Shown piece by piece: positions 9,056-21,592 of a DNA stretch of 64,000 nt; position 1 is the stretch's first letter; each line of letters starts with the position of its first letter. Under the pieces are notes generated by a model. The model saw only the letters and a list, made by a program, of their open reading frames with translations. It did no database searches and was not told the DNA's origin. The DNA comes from Mesorhizobium japonicum MAFF 303099 (GTDB lineage: Bacteria; Pseudomonadota; Alphaproteobacteria; Rhizobiales; Rhizobiaceae): NCBI RefSeq assembly GCF_000009625.1, contig NC_002678.2, forward strand, positions 6,852,001 to 6,916,000, given 5' to 3'. Position numbers and translations under genes: made by a program.

Positions 9056-10558
9056 ATGGCAAAAATCATCGAAACGTCCACCGGCGCACTGGCGTTGACC
9101 TTTGACGACGTGCTTTTGCAGCCGGGTCACTCCGAGGTCATGCCCGGTGAAACCGATGTCCGCACCCGCATCGCCGGCGACATCGACCTCAACGTGCCGA
9201 TCCTTTCCGCCGCGATGGACACCGTCACCGAGGCGCGTCTTGCCATCGCCATGGCCCAGGCCGGCGGCATAGGCGTCATCCACCGCAATTTCTCGCCGGC
9301 CGAACAGGCCGAGCAGGTGCGGCAGGTGAAGAAATTCGAATCCGGCATGGTGGTCAATCCGGTCACCATCGGTCCCGACGCAACGCTCGCCGATGCGCTG
9401 TCGCTGATGCGAACCTATTCGATCTCGGGCATTCCGGTCGTCGAGAATGGCGGCACTGGCGGCCACAAGACCGGCCGGCTGGTCGGTATCCTGACCAACC
9501 GCGACGTGCGCTTTGCCTCCGACCCGGCGCAGAAGGTCTACGAGTTGATGACCCGTGAGAACCTGATCACGGTCAAGGAGAATGTCGACCAGGACGAGGC
9601 CAAGCGGCTCCTGCACCAGCACCGCATCGAAAAGCTTGTCGTCGTCGACAAGCAGGGCAATTGCGTCGGCCTGATCACCGTCAAGGACATCGAGAAGTCG
9701 CAGCTCAACCCGCACGCCACCAAGGATGCGCAGGGCCGGCTGCGCGCAGCGGCCGCCACCAGCGTCGGCGACGACGGCTTCGAGCGCGCCGAGCGCTTGA
9801 TCGACGCCGGCGTCGATCTCCTGGTCATCGACACTGCCCATGGCCACTCGCAGCGCGTGCTCGACGCTGTCACCCGGGCGAAAAAACTGTCCAATTCGGT
9901 TCGCATCCTGGCCGGCAATGTCGCCACCGCCGAAGGCACGCAGGCGCTGATCGATGCCGGCGCCGACGCCGTCAAGGTCGGTATCGGCCCAGGCTCGATC
10001 TGCACCACCCGCATCGTCGCCGGTGTCGGCGTGCCGCAGCTCTCAGCCATCATGTCGGCCGTCGAGACGGCGCACAAATCGGGTGTGTCGGTGATTGCCG
10101 ATGGCGGCATCAAATATTCCGGCGATCTCGCCAAGGCGCTCGCCGCCGGCGCCAGCGCCGCCATGATCGGCTCGCTGCTGGCCGGAACCGATGAAAGCCC
10201 GGGCGAGGTCTATCTGCACCAGGGCCGCTCCTTCAAGGCTTATCGCGGCATGGGCTCGGTCGGCGCCATGGCGCGCGGCTCGGCCGATCGCTACTTCCAG
10301 GCCGAGGTGCGCGATACGCTCAAACTGGTGCCGGAAGGCATTGAAGGCCAGGTCCCGTACAAAGGACCTGTGTCTGGCGTGCTGCACCAGCTTGCGGGCG
10401 GGCTAAAAGCCGCTATGGGTTATGTCGGTGGCCGCGACCTTGCCGATTTCCGCGAGCGCGCCACTTTTGTGCGCATATCCAACGCCGGACTTCGTGAAAG
10501 CCACGCCCATGACGTCACGATTACCCGCGAAAGCCCGAACTATCCCGGCGGAGCCTGA
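9056..10558 (+). CDS. guaB: Inosine-5'-monophosphate dehydrogenase
   Basis: Product of 500 aa from ATG 9056 ([23 protein letters not shown], read as two pieces), the usual IMPDH length; the frame is open further upstream but that part has no family character. It converts IMP to XMP with NAD+, the committed step of GMP synthesis. The barrel start [11 protein letters not shown], two CBS domains between about residues 95 and 215 ([20 protein letters not shown]), the substrate loop [15 protein letters not shown] with the catalytic Cys, and the flap RGMGSVGAM are all present. The 3' end overlaps the next gene by about 50 bases. The promoter must lie in the 284 bases between it and the divergent MFS gene. 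Confidence 0.97.
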   Translation: MAKIIETSTGALALTFDDVLLQPGHSEVMPGETDVRTRIAGDIDLNVPILSAAMDTVTEARLAIAMAQAGGIGVIHRNFSPAEQAEQVRQVKKFESGMVVNPVTIGPDATLADALSLMRTYSISGIPVVENGGTGGHKTGRLVGILTNRDVRFASDPAQKVYELMTRENLITVKENVDQDEAKRLLHQHRIEKLVVVDKQGNCVGLITVKDIEKSQLNPHATKDAQGRLRAAAATSVGDDGFERAERLIDAGVDLLVIDTAHGHSQRVLDAVTRAKKLSNSVRILAGNVATAEGTQALIDAGADAVKVGIGPGSICTTRIVAGVGVPQLSAIMSAVETAHKSGVSVIADGGIKYSGDLAKALAAGASAAMIGSLLAGTDESPGEVYLHQGRSFKAYRGMGSVGAMARGSADRYFQAEVRDTLKLVPEGIEGQVPYKGPVSGVLHQLAGGLKAAMGYVGGRDLADFRERATFVRISNAGLRESHAHDVTITRESPNYPGGA

Positions 10559-11132
10559 ACAATACGGGCTCGGGCGGAGCCTGACCGCGGCGATCCTGCG
10601 GCTGCCACGCCACGCGGCCGCGCTGTGTTTCCTGTCGGCGGCGGTCTTCGTCGCCATGACGGTGATGGAATTCTTCTATTTCCGCCAGTTGAGCGGCGGC
10701 CTGCCGTCGCTCGACATGCGCTATTTCGGTTTCACGCCCGACGAAGGCATGGCCTGGCTGACGGCGCTCGGCCGGCGCGGCGGCGAGATCATTCTGGTCT
10801 GGCACTATCTGACCTTCGATCTGTTGTTCCCGGCGCTGCTGTCGCTGACCCTGGTGAGCCTGATCCTGGCCACCGGCCGGCGCCTGCGGAACTTCCGCGA
10901 GCTTCCCGGGCAGGTACAGTCGATCTTCGCGCTGGTGCTGGTGCTGCCCTACACGCTCGCCGACTATGCCCAGAACATCGCCGTGGCGCGGCTTTTGTCC
11001 GATTTCCTGTCGGCCAACCCGGATTCGCTGTCTTTCGTTTCGGCTCTGATCGTCACCAAATTCGCGCTTCTCGCCATCCCGGCGGTCGTCATCGCCGGTT
11101 TCTGGCTGATGGGCCAAAGACGCCAGGCTTGA
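10509..11132 (+). CDS. Hypothetical inner-membrane protein
   Basis: Product of 207 aa from ATG 10509, which lies inside the guaB 3' end (50-base overlap); an in-frame ATG at 10422 would overlap by 137 bases and is less likely. Four hydrophobic segments can be seen: CFLSAAVFVAMTVMEFF, LLFPALLSLTLVSLILA, SIFALVLVLPYTLADYA and IVTKFALLAIPAVVIAG. The loop SLDMRYFGFTPDEGMAWLTA looks exposed. No known family is recognised. It is followed 25 bases later by a MAPEG gene in the same direction, so the two may be co-transcribed with guaB. Confidence 0.75.
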   Translation: MTSRLPAKARTIPAEPEQYGLGRSLTAAILRLPRHAAALCFLSAAVFVAMTVMEFFYFRQLSGGLPSLDMRYFGFTPDEGMAWLTALGRRGGEIILVWHYLTFDLLFPALLSLTLVSLILATGRRLRNFRELPGQVQSIFALVLVLPYTLADYAQNIAVARLLSDFLSANPDSLSFVSALIVTKFALLAIPAVVIAGFWLMGQRRQA

Positions 11133-11157
11133 TGCCGGACAGGGCAGGGGAAATGTC

Positions 11158-11577
11158 ATGAACCAGACGACGATCTTCTGGCCGGTTCTGGCGCATGTGG
11201 CTCTGATCTACATCGTCTATGTCCAGATGGGCAGGCGCAGATACTTTGCCGTCAAGTCGGGCGAGGCCAGGGTCGGCCAATACAAGGTACGCTCGACCGA
11301 GCCGGCGTCCAGTCTCGCGGTCGCCAACAATCTGATCAACCAGTTCGAATTGCCGGTGCTTTTCTACACGCTGTGCCTGACGCTCCACGTCACCAACGGC
11401 GTCAACTATCTGACCTTGGCGTTGGCGTGGATTTTCGTCCTGACGCGCTATTTCCACGCCTGGGTCCACCTGACCAGCAACAATCTGCGGCTGCGCAGCC
11501 GTTCTTTCTTCGCCGGCGCGGTGGTGCTGGCGCTGGCCTGGATCTGGTTCGCGCTGCACCTCCTCGGCATCGTCTGA
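11158..11577 (+). CDS. MAPEG-domain membrane protein
   Basis: Product of 139 aa from ATG 11158, with AGGGGAAATGTC just upstream serving as ribosome-binding site. Four membrane helices are arranged as in MAPEG proteins: FWPVLAHVALIYIVYVQMG, then AVANNLINQFELPVLFYTLC, then NYLTLALAWIFVLTRYFHAW and AVVLALAWIWFALHLLG. The signature elements N-x-x-x-QFELPVLFY and RYFHAWVHLTSNN match the family (glutathione-dependent membrane enzymes in eukaryotes); the bacterial members have no settled substrate. It lies in the same direction as guaB and the preceding membrane protein, and ends 7 bases from a convergent gene. Confidence 0.88.
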   Translation: MNQTTIFWPVLAHVALIYIVYVQMGRRRYFAVKSGEARVGQYKVRSTEPASSLAVANNLINQFELPVLFYTLCLTLHVTNGVNYLTLALAWIFVLTRYFHAWVHLTSNNLRLRSRSFFAGAVVLALAWIWFALHLLGIV

Positions 11578-11584
11578 GCCAGGG

Positions 11585-12619
11585 TCACGCGGGGGTTGCA
11601 GCCCTCGACATCAAGCGTGCCGCATAGATTTCGATCCTCCGTCGAAACCTATGCTCGACCGTCCACGCGACGAATGCTGCAATTGCGACCACGGTGCAGA
11701 ACGCTATGCCGATCCGAAGATACGGGGAGCCGATCCACGGAGCCAGCCATCGTATGATCGCAACACCGACATTCTGGTGCAGAAGATACAGAGGATAGCT
11801 GATCAAGCCGATGTAACTCACGCTTCGCCAGATCTTGATATCGCGCAGCTGGACCCCGATGACCCCAAGAATTGAAAGCGCGATGACCCAGGCACTGAAT
11901 GCCGAGTCGCCCCACAGTTTGACAACAACCACCAGGCATCCGGCTGTCACGACCGTCTGCACGGTTCGGGTCGATCGCCTCGCCGCGATGCCCATCAAAA
12001 AGAAGAGGCTGTAGGGGAACAGAAAATACGGCATGGCGATCCCCTTGAAGGGAAAAATCAGAGCCTGATGGTCTCTCCACAACCCTGAAAACTGTGCAAT
12101 TGCCCCCAGAACGGTAAAGCTGGTGAAAAGAACGAGAACGCGATTTGGCCAGAGATAGAAGATGAGGCCGAACACAAAGTAGAACTTTGCTTCGGCAAGC
12201 AGTGACCAATAGGCGCCGTCGACAAGCGGCGTTGGAGCAAACAGGGTTATCCAGCTTGCGTTTTTCAGGCCGTCGAGCGCTGAAACCTCTCTGCCCGGAA
12301 GACCCAGAGCCGCGACCACAATAAGCGTGATCGCGATACAGGCGATGAGCGCGGGCTCCAGCCGCGTAAATCTCTGCAGCCAGAACATCCACACGGTTCC
12401 AGACCGCTCGGCTGTCATCGCGATGCAGTAGCCACTGATAATGAAAAAGAGAAAGACGCCAACTATCCCTTGCCATGGCAGCGTCATCTGATGGTCGAAC
12501 CCGATGTAATCGGCGGGAAAGCGGGACGTATAGTGGAAGATCAGAACCAGCATCACGGCGATCGCACGCAATGCGTCGATCGCCTCGTATCGCCGGTTCT
12601 CGTCCTGATCCGAACGCAT
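11585..12619 (-). CDS. Acyltransferase family 3 membrane protein (OafA/NodX-like)
   Basis: Product of 344 aa from ATG 12619. The family hallmarks are visible: RRYEAIDALRAIAVMLVLIFH with the catalytic-region His, then GIVGVFLFFIISGYCIAMT, and about ten membrane segments ending with AFCTVVAIAAFVAWTVEHRF. Such proteins transfer acetyl or other acyl groups to surface polysaccharides, lipopolysaccharide or Nod factor. The target is unknown. Compared with its neighbours the gene is visibly richer in A and T at third positions (for example ATT, CTT and TTT runs), which suggests later acquisition. It sits 14 bases from the end of the ribonuclease D gene on the same strand. Confidence 0.85.
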   Translation of the reverse strand: MRSDQDENRRYEAIDALRAIAVMLVLIFHYTSRFPADYIGFDHQMTLPWQGIVGVFLFFIISGYCIAMTAERSGTVWMFWLQRFTRLEPALIACIAITLIVVAALGLPGREVSALDGLKNASWITLFAPTPLVDGAYWSLLAEAKFYFVFGLIFYLWPNRVLVLFTSFTVLGAIAQFSGLWRDHQALIFPFKGIAMPYFLFPYSLFFLMGIAARRSTRTVQTVVTAGCLVVVVKLWGDSAFSAWVIALSILGVIGVQLRDIKIWRSVSYIGLISYPLYLLHQNVGVAIIRWLAPWIGSPYLRIGIAFCTVVAIAAFVAWTVEHRFRRRIEIYAARLMSRAATPA

Positions 12620-12633
12620 CGGCTAGAAAGCCT

Positions 12634-13785
12634 CTAGAGGTCGAACACCGCTATTTTACGCTTGTCGAACTTTATGCCGATCTCGCCGCGCACCAGCTTC
12701 AGTGCCGCTTCGCCGAAGACGGCGCGCCGCCAACCCTGCAGCGCCGGCACGTCGGCATCCTCGCCCTCGGCCGCGATGCGGTCGATGTCGTCGCTGGAGG
12801 CCAGCACTTTCGAGGCCACACCCTGCTTTTCGGCGACAATCCTGAGCAGCACTTTCAACAGTTCCGCCGCGGCGCTCGAGCCTTCCGGCGGCTGGAAATT
12901 CTTCGGCAGTTTCGGCATCTGCTCCTTGGGCAAGGCCAGCGCGGTGTTGACCGCGCCAAGCAGGGCCGTCGCCGTCGAGGAGCGTTCCCAGCCCTTGGGC
13001 GTGGTGCGCAGCTTGGCAAGGGCGGCCGCGTCGCGTGGCGCCTGCTGTGCCACCTCGTAGATCGCGTCGTCCTTGAGCACGCGGCCGCGCGGCACGTCCC
13101 GCTCGCGCGCCTCGCGCTCGCGCCATGCCGCCACGGCCTGCACGATCGCCAGTTCCTGCGGCTTGCGCAGCCGCATCTTCAGCCGCTTCCAGGCGTCCTC
13201 GGGATGCGGATCGTAGGTCTCGCGCGAGGTCAGCACGTCCATCTCTTCGTTCAGCCAGTGGGCGCGGTTCTCCCGCGCCAGTTCGGCGCTCAAATGCTGA
13301 TAGACCTCGATCAGATGGGTGACGTCGGCGAGCGCATAGTCGAGCTGCTTGTCGGACAGCGGCCGGTGGCGCCAGTCGGTGAAGCGCGACGACTTGTCGA
13401 GCCGCGCGCCGGTGATGCGCTGCACGAGCTGGTCGTAGGAAACGCTGTCGCCGAAGCCGCAGACCATGGCCGCGACCTGCGTGTCGAACACCGGGTGCGG
13501 CACGAGATCGCCGAGATGGACTATAATTTCGATGTCCTGGCGCGCCGCGTGGAAGACCTTGACCACGGCCTCGTTGGCCATCAGCCGGAAGAACGGGGCG
13601 AGGTTGATGTCGGGCGACAGCGGGTCGATCAGCGCGGTGACCCCAGGCGCCGCCATCTGGATCAGGCACAAGATCGGCCAGAAGGTCGTTTCGCGGATGA
13701 ATTCGGTGTCGACGGTGACGAAGTCCGACTTTTCGAAAGCGGCGAGAACGGTCTCGAGTTCTTTCTGGGTGGTGATGACGTGCAT
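12634..13785 (-). CDS. rnd: Ribonuclease D
   Basis: Product of 383 aa from ATG 13785; a TTG codon immediately before it is not needed. The DEDD 3'-5' exonuclease domain occupies the first ~180 residues: VDTEFIRETTFWP (ExoI Asp/Glu), FHAARQDIEIIV (ExoII) and DYALADVTHLIEVY (ExoIII Tyr/Asp). HRDC-like helices follow, including the region around ELAIVQAVAAWREREARE. The enzyme trims 3' ends of tRNA and other stable RNA precursors. Length is normal for alphaproteobacteria (about 380 aa). The gene precedes the AT-richer acyltransferase on the same strand and follows an MFS gene, also on the minus strand, 72 bases away. Confidence 0.95.
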   Translation of the reverse strand: MHVITTQKELETVLAAFEKSDFVTVDTEFIRETTFWPILCLIQMAAPGVTALIDPLSPDINLAPFFRLMANEAVVKVFHAARQDIEIIVHLGDLVPHPVFDTQVAAMVCGFGDSVSYDQLVQRITGARLDKSSRFTDWRHRPLSDKQLDYALADVTHLIEVYQHLSAELARENRAHWLNEEMDVLTSRETYDPHPEDAWKRLKMRLRKPQELAIVQAVAAWREREARERDVPRGRVLKDDAIYEVAQQAPRDAAALAKLRTTPKGWERSSTATALLGAVNTALALPKEQMPKLPKNFQPPEGSSAAAELLKVLLRIVAEKQGVASKVLASSDDIDRIAAEGEDADVPALQGWRRAVFGEAALKLVRGEIGIKFDKRKIAVFDL

Positions 13786-13860
13786 CAAATCGCTTTTGGC
13801 AGGAGTAAGGTCTTCCTAGATTTCAGCCGGGAAGGCTTTCGTCAAGCTTTGGCGCCGCCA

Positions 13861-15105
13861 TCATGCGCTTCCCGGGCCATCGGAATCGCCATTGCGCCTA
13901 GCCAGCCGCGCGAAAACGGTCGACGTGCGCAACAGCGCGATGAAGCGGCTGCGCTTGCCCACGGGCACGCCGGAGCGTGCCTGCATGCGGTAGAGGATGA
14001 CGGCGATGAAGATCGCATAGACGGTTGCGCTGAACACGAACAACGCGCTCGGCCCGAAATGCTGCATCACTGTGGAGGCGGCGAAAGGGCCGCCAATGGC
14101 GCCGAAGGAGTAGAACAGCATCAGCGCCGCATTGATCAGCACGAACTCGCCCGAGTCGGCGCGGTCGTTGGAATGCGCTGCCGACAGCGAATAGAGCGGC
14201 ATGGCGAAACAGCCGAAGATGAAGATGATGATGAAGTTGAGCAGCGGATTGCTGCCGGCGATGAACACCAGCGCCAGGGCCGAAACCATCGCGCAGCAGG
14301 TCGTCAGCAACAGCACCCGGCGCCGGTCCCAGCGGTCGGAGAGATAACCGAGCGGATACTGGATGACGGCCCCGCCAAAGATGCCGACGCTGACGAATGT
14401 GACGACATCGGCGACCGACATGCCGATCTGTTCGGCATAGACTGGCGACAGTGTGCGAAAGGCGCTGTTGGTGACGCCGACGGCGATGCAGCCGAAGCAG
14501 CCGAGCGGCGAAATGCGCCAGACGCGCGCCAGGTCTAGCTTGACCTCCTCGGGTGGCGTCGGGTTGGAGCGGTCGCCGAGCGAGACCGGCACCAACGACA
14601 GCGTGATCATGATCGACATGATGGCGAAGATGGTGAAGCCGCCGGCGCCGAAGACCGGAATCAGGAACTGGGCCGATGTCACCGAGCCGGTATCGACCAT
14701 CCGGTAGATCGCCAGCACGCGGGCGCGATCCTTGTTGGTGACCCCGGAATTCAGCCAGCTCTCGACGATGGTGAACAGGCCGGCGAAACAGAAGCCGCCG
14801 GCAAAGCGCACGGCGCACCACATCACCGGATCGAGCACCAGCACCAAAAGCAAGGTGCCGACCGAGGCGATCGCGGCCAGTGCTGAAAACGCCCTGACAT
14901 GGCCGACCGCCTTCATGATGCGGGTGATGGCCAGGCAGCCGAGCAGGAAGCCGGCGAAATAGAAGGTGCCCATCAGGCCGATGTCGGAAGCGGAAAACCC
15001 CTCCTGCGCGCCGCGCAGCGCGATCAGCGTGCTCTGCAGCCCATTGCCGCCGAGCAGAATGCCTGCGGCGAGAAGAAGCGGAATCAGCGGGCGGATGGAG
15101 GACAT
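13861..15105 (-). CDS. MFS transporter, YcaD-like
   Basis: Product of 414 aa from ATG 15105 (MSSIRPLIPLLLAAGILLGG), which has GGAGG directly upstream. There are twelve predicted membrane segments with a central charged loop near residue 190 (DRSNPTPPEEVKLDLARVW). The features GLQSTLIALRGAQEGFS after helix 1, the ESWLNSGVTNKDRARVLAIY segment near residue 118 and YPLGYLSDRWDRRRVL in the second half are typical of the YcaD/AmpG-like MFS branch. The substrate is unknown. The C-terminus is basic and cytosolic. The upstream 136 bases separate it from the next minus-strand gene. Confidence 0.85.
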   Translation of the reverse strand: MSSIRPLIPLLLAAGILLGGNGLQSTLIALRGAQEGFSASDIGLMGTFYFAGFLLGCLAITRIMKAVGHVRAFSALAAIASVGTLLLVLVLDPVMWCAVRFAGGFCFAGLFTIVESWLNSGVTNKDRARVLAIYRMVDTGSVTSAQFLIPVFGAGGFTIFAIMSIMITLSLVPVSLGDRSNPTPPEEVKLDLARVWRISPLGCFGCIAVGVTNSAFRTLSPVYAEQIGMSVADVVTFVSVGIFGGAVIQYPLGYLSDRWDRRRVLLLTTCCAMVSALALVFIAGSNPLLNFIIIFIFGCFAMPLYSLSAAHSNDRADSGEFVLINAALMLFYSFGAIGGPFAASTVMQHFGPSALFVFSATVYAIFIAVILYRMQARSGVPVGKRSRFIALLRTSTVFARLARRNGDSDGPGSA

Positions 15106-15241
15106 GAAAAGGCGATCACGTATCGGTGATCCCTTCTTGAACCATTACCCTCGTCAATGCCAGCGGCAAATCCAGGCCGGCATTGAGGGGGGCAGGCCAT
15201 TGCATTCTATGGCGAATTCGTCACGGCTTGGAAGCAGTCGT

Positions 15242-15661
15242 TCAATCCATGCTGGAATTCAGCAGTTTCAGCGATGCAGCATGTGCGACGAATGTTTCAA
15301 TCTCTTCCTTTGAGTAGCCGAGAAGAGTGCCTTCGAGTCTCGCCAGATCATTCGACGTGAAGACATCAAAGGCTTCCCCGCTGCGACACATCAGGGAGAT
15401 CAGCAGGCTGAGCTTGCAGCGCCACTCCTCCGTCGGCAGACAATAGCGGCGCTCTTCCACCGAGGTTCCAGAATCAATGGTGGTGAACCTCAGGATACGG
15501 CCGTCTTTAACAAACGGTTCAAAGTCCGCATCGCCAATATCTTCGGTGTCCATGCCCGGTTCGGCCTGGAACAAGGCCATTGGCTTGTCGCCCTGAAGCA
15601 TCAGTTCTAACTCGCGGCCATTATGTGGCCCAATGCCCGGTGGGAGAGTGCGTTTTGACAC
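15242..15661 (-). CDS. Hypothetical small protein
   Basis: Product of 139 aa from a GTG start at 15661 (MSKRTLPPGIGPHNGRELEL). It is acidic, with no signal peptide or membrane segment. An N-terminal strand-rich part (LMLQGDKPMALFQAEPG, ILRFTTIDSGTSVEERRYC) is followed by a helical C-terminus (CKLSLLISLM, LARLEGTLLGYSKEEIETFV). No family is recognised. The Trp-Arg-Cys-Lys-Leu centre and the phrase GYSKEEIETF suggest a soluble cytosolic fold, not a fragment. It is isolated between a divergent aspS and a co-directional MFS gene. Confidence 0.6.
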   Translation of the reverse strand: MSKRTLPPGIGPHNGRELELMLQGDKPMALFQAEPGMDTEDIGDADFEPFVKDGRILRFTTIDSGTSVEERRYCLPTEEWRCKLSLLISLMCRSGEAFDVFTSNDLARLEGTLLGYSKEEIETFVAHAASLKLLNSSMD

Positions 15662-15900
15662 TGGGCGTCTCCAGGTCGCTTGATACCAGATCGCTTGATA
15701 AGTGCGTTGTCTCAGGAAGCACGTCTAGCGGCAATGCGTTAAGGCCGGCAAAGACTTAAACCCTGGCGGTCGAACCTGGATAAGGCCCGACGTCTCCTTG
15801 CCTTGACAAATCCGGCCTCCCATGCGCTTTTCGCGCAAATTTTGGGCCGGGCTTCGATGCTTTGGCCTGCCACCCAGCACCCCGGACTTTACCAATGACA

Positions 15901-17691
15901 ATGCACCGTTACCGCAGCCATACCTGTGCCCAGTTGAGAAAGAGCGACGTCGGCTCTTCCGTCCGCCTGTCGGGCTGGGTGCATCGCGTGCGCGACCATG
16001 GCGGCCTGCTGTTCATCGACCTGCGCGACCACTACGGCCTGACCCAGATCGTCGCCGATCCCGACTCGCCGGCCTTCAAGGTCGCCGAGACCGTACGCGG
16101 CGAATGGGTCATCCGCGTCGACGGTGAGGTCAAGGCGCGCCTGTCGGAGACGGTCAACGCCAACCTGCCGACCGGCGAGATCGAGATTTTCGCCCGCGAG
16201 ATCGAGGTGCTGTCGGCGGCCAAGGAATTGCCGCTGCCGGTGTTCGGCGAGCCGGACTATCCCGAGGACATCAGGCTGAAATACCGCTTCCTCGACCTGC
16301 GCCGCGACACGCTGCATAAGAACATCGTGGCGCGCACCAAGATCATTGCCGAGATGCGCAAGCGCATGGGCGATGTCGGCTTCACCGAATTCTCGACCCC
16401 GATCCTGACGGCTTCGTCGCCGGAAGGCGCGCGCGACTTCCTGGTGCCGTCGCGCATCCATCCCGGCACGTTCTACGCGCTGCCGCAGGCGCCGCAGCAG
16501 TACAAGCAGCTGATCATGGTGTCGGGCTTCGACCGCTATTTCCAGATCGCGCCGTGCTTCCGCGACGAGGATCCGCGTGCCGACCGTCTGCCCGGCGAAT
16601 TCTACCAGCTCGACCTCGAAATGAGCTTCGTCGAGCAGGACGACGTGCTCAATACGATGGAGCCCGTCCTCCGCGGGGTCTTCGAGACCTTTGCCAATGG
16701 CAAGCCGGTGACGCAGAAGTTCCAGCGCATTCCCTACGATGTCGCCATGCGCAAATACGGCTCCGACAAGCCGGACCTGCGCAACCCGATCGAGATGCAG
16801 GCCGTCTCCGATCATTTCCGCGATTCCGGCTTCAAGGTGTTCGCCAACATCCTGGCCAACGATCCGAAGGCCGAAGTGTGGGGCATTCCGGCCAAGACCG
16901 GCGGCAGCCGCGCCTTCTGCGACCGCATGAATTCCTGGGCGCAGGGCGAGGGCCAGCCGGGGCTGGGCTACATCTTCTGGCGCAAGGAGGGCGACAAGCT
17001 CGAAGGCGCCGGCCCGCTCGCCAAGAACATCGGCGAGGAGCGCACCGAGGCGATCCGCCAGCAGCTCGGCCTTGCCGACGGCGACGCCGCCTTCTTCGTT
17101 GCGGGTGATCCGAAGAAATTCGTCTCCTTCGCTGGTGCCGCGCGCACGCGCGCCGGCGAGGAGCTGAATCTCGTCGACCGCGAGCGTTTCGAATTGTGCT
17201 GGATCGTCGACTTCCCGTTCTTCGAATGGAACGAGGAGGAGAAGAAGATCGACTTCGCCCACAACCCGTTCTCGATGCCGCAGGGCGGCATCGATGCGCT
17301 GAACGGCGAGGATCTGCTCGGCATCAAGGCCTTCCAGTACGACATGGTCTGCAACGGTTTCGAGATCGCCTCAGGCGGCATCCGCAACCATCTGCCCGAA
17401 ACCATGGTCAAAGCGTTCGAGACGGTCGGACTGGACCGTGCAACGGTGGAAGAGCGCTTCGGCGGCCTCTACCGTGCCTTCCAGTACGGCGCGCCGCCGC
17501 ATGGCGGCATGGCCGCCGGCATCGACCGCGTCGTCATGCTGCTGGTTGGCGCCAAGAACCTGCGTGAGGTCACCATGTTCCCGATGAACCAGCAGGCCTA
17601 CGATCTGTTGATGAATGCGCCGTCCGAAGCTAGCCCGCAGCAGCTTCGCGAACTGGCACTGCGTGTCGCGCCGACCAAGAAAGACGCCTGA
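15901..17691 (+). CDS. aspS: Aspartyl-tRNA synthetase
   Basis: Product of 596 aa from ATG 15901 ([19 protein letters not shown]); ATG 15895 would add two residues. Class II synthetase of bacterial type: an OB-fold anticodon-binding domain ([20 protein letters not shown], residues about 20-40), motif 2 [19 protein letters not shown], the bacterial GAD insertion domain (about residues 285-420, [14 protein letters not shown]), and motif 3 [14 protein letters not shown] near the end. It charges tRNA-Asp. Whether it also mischarges tRNA-Asn depends on a gatCAB/asnS check elsewhere in the genome. A strong terminator follows within 70 bases of the stop. Confidence 0.97.
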   Translation: MHRYRSHTCAQLRKSDVGSSVRLSGWVHRVRDHGGLLFIDLRDHYGLTQIVADPDSPAFKVAETVRGEWVIRVDGEVKARLSETVNANLPTGEIEIFAREIEVLSAAKELPLPVFGEPDYPEDIRLKYRFLDLRRDTLHKNIVARTKIIAEMRKRMGDVGFTEFSTPILTASSPEGARDFLVPSRIHPGTFYALPQAPQQYKQLIMVSGFDRYFQIAPCFRDEDPRADRLPGEFYQLDLEMSFVEQDDVLNTMEPVLRGVFETFANGKPVTQKFQRIPYDVAMRKYGSDKPDLRNPIEMQAVSDHFRDSGFKVFANILANDPKAEVWGIPAKTGGSRAFCDRMNSWAQGEGQPGLGYIFWRKEGDKLEGAGPLAKNIGEERTEAIRQQLGLADGDAAFFVAGDPKKFVSFAGAARTRAGEELNLVDRERFELCWIVDFPFFEWNEEEKKIDFAHNPFSMPQGGIDALNGEDLLGIKAFQYDMVCNGFEIASGGIRNHLPETMVKAFETVGLDRATVEERFGGLYRAFQYGAPPHGGMAAGIDRVVMLLVGAKNLREVTMFPMNQQAYDLLMNAPSEASPQQLRELALRVAPTKKDA

Positions 17692-17756
17692 TCGCGAGTT
17701 TCGAGCGGCACTTTAGACAACCACCAGAACCGATTCTTTCGATTCGATAATCCAAC

Positions 17757-17788
17757 AAAAAAGCCCGGCATCGCTGCCGGGCTTTTTT
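17757..17788. terminator. Bidirectional intrinsic terminator
   Basis: AAAAAAGCCCGGCA-tcgc-TGCCGGGCTTTTTT is a perfect 14-bp stem with a four-base loop, flanked by A and T runs on both sides. It therefore serves both aspS (plus) and the convergent minus-strand gene ending at 17810. Confidence 0.95.
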
Positions 17789-17809
17789 GTAGATCCTGAG
17801 GGCGTTCGA

Positions 17810-19000
17810 TCAGTCCTCGTTCGCCTTGACGCTGACGCCGAGCGTCTTCGGCAGGTCGAGCGGGTTGGACATGGCGCCCGCCATGATCAGCGCGAACGGC
17901 ACCGATGCCGGCGGCTCGGCCGAGATTTCGAGGCTCTTCGGATCGTCGAGATATTTGCTGACTGCGGCCGTGACCTGCGCCGTCAGTTCCGGATTGTTGA
18001 GCTGCGCCATGCCGAACGGCACGATCGCCTTGGCCTGGTTGGCGATGTCCTTGGCCGACATGCCCTGTTGCTTGCCGACATATTCCAGCACCTTGCCGGT
18101 CAGCGAATCGTCGTCGAAGCGGATCGAGGCGCTGTTGAACGAAAGCTGCTGCAACAGGCCGAGCATGGCCATGCCTTGTGCCGAATTGTCGGCGCCTTCA
18201 GGCTGAGCGGCCATCTTCTTCTGCATTTCCTGCATCGACTTGATGAAGTCGATCGTGTAGCCGCCGAGGTCGAAGGTCATGCCGAGCGTACCGGCATTCT
18301 CGACGGAGATGTCGTATTTCGACAGTTCCATCTTGCCGTCCGAGGGCTGCCAGGTGCCGGCCATTGCGAGATTGCCCGAAATGTTCTGGTAGCCAAGCGC
18401 GTCGATGACTTCCTTGGATTTGGGGTCGTCGACCAGCGAGAGATCGGCCGTGAATTTTTCCGTATTGCCGGTGAATTCCATCGCCTTGCCGTCCGCGGGC
18501 GGCGTGATCTGGATCGCAAGCCCGTCCATCGAGAAGGCGGTCTTGTCGGCGACCTTGACCGTCATGCTGGCGAGTTCGGCGGATTTGTACATCATCAGCG
18601 AGCCCAGCGGGCCGGTGGCGCCATCGGCCGGAACCGTCATGTCGTGGATGACGAAGGGGCTGAGGTTGAGGGTGACGCCGTCCTTGGCGTGTTCGAAGGC
18701 CGAGGTCGAGACGGTGGCGATATCGAAGCCGCCATTGGCCGCGGTCACACCCTCGAGCGTGACGTCGCCGATGGTGAGGGCCTCCTTTTCCGCCGCCGGC
18801 TTGATGGCAACGCCCTGCAGCACCATGCTGGTGTTGTCGCCGGTCACCCCGGTCCAGGAGATGTTGACGCCCTGGGCCGCCAGCGCCGCCTTCAGCCGGT
18901 CGGCAACCGCCGCGTCCTGGGCAAGGGCCGCATTCAAGGGCAGGGTGAACAAGAAGGTCGAAAGAGCGAATTTCCGGAGAGTTGAGCGTTTGATTGTCAT
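17810..19000 (-). CDS. Secreted/periplasmic protein of unknown function
   Basis: Product of 396 aa from ATG 19000. The frame opens 33 codons earlier, but this ATG starts a textbook signal peptide (MTIKRSTLRKFALSTFLF... with a likely AxA cleavage at ALA-QDAA) and has GGACC upstream. The mature part is a long beta-rich chain with repeated amphipathic strands (GVNISWTGVTGDNTSMVLQG, KMELSKYDISVENAGTLGM) and a helical insert MQEMQKKMAAQPEG. The composition suits a periplasmic or outer-membrane-associated lipid-handling or AsmA/DUF2125-like scaffold, but I cannot assign a family. It is convergent with aspS and divergent from parC. Confidence 0.8.
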   Translation of the reverse strand: MTIKRSTLRKFALSTFLFTLPLNAALAQDAAVADRLKAALAAQGVNISWTGVTGDNTSMVLQGVAIKPAAEKEALTIGDVTLEGVTAANGGFDIATVSTSAFEHAKDGVTLNLSPFVIHDMTVPADGATGPLGSLMMYKSAELASMTVKVADKTAFSMDGLAIQITPPADGKAMEFTGNTEKFTADLSLVDDPKSKEVIDALGYQNISGNLAMAGTWQPSDGKMELSKYDISVENAGTLGMTFDLGGYTIDFIKSMQEMQKKMAAQPEGADNSAQGMAMLGLLQQLSFNSASIRFDDDSLTGKVLEYVGKQQGMSAKDIANQAKAIVPFGMAQLNNPELTAQVTAAVSKYLDDPKSLEISAEPPASVPFALIMAGAMSNPLDLPKTLGVSVKANED

Positions 19001-19338
19001 CGCAAGGTCCCTGAGAGTGTCCTGAAATTGTTTTTCAATTCTTCGCGCCATCACCACTCCGTGACGAACTGGACGGGAAAAAGGCGTGTCCCGGCACAAT
19101 GGTCAAAAATCGCGGCGAAAGGCAAACCCGACCCGAACGCTATTGCAGAATGCAGTGAATTTGGCATGAAGGTCGGGCCATCGAGCATTATAGCGCTTCG
19201 CAATAGATGTGGCATGTAACAGATTGATGTTGGTCGGCAAGCGCGGCCTTGCGGTTTCCTGTTGCAGAAAAGCGCACAAGTCGACAGGCCCGATACGCGC
19301 CTCTTGCCGCGAATCACCCGCTCGGCTAGTCCCAGCCC
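19001..19338. other. Divergent promoter region between a secreted protein gene and parC
   Basis: 338 bases that contain no convincing frame. They include an AT-richer patch around 19180-19230 (GCATTATAGCGC, TGTAACAGATTGATG) that could carry promoters. No palindrome stands out. Confidence 0.4.
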
Positions 19339-21591
<2,253 letters not shown>

Positions 21592-21592
21592 A

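Noticed and set aside
15889..17262. A 457-codon minus-strand frame inside aspS
   Set aside because: aspS shows all class II motifs on the plus strand; the antisense product has none.
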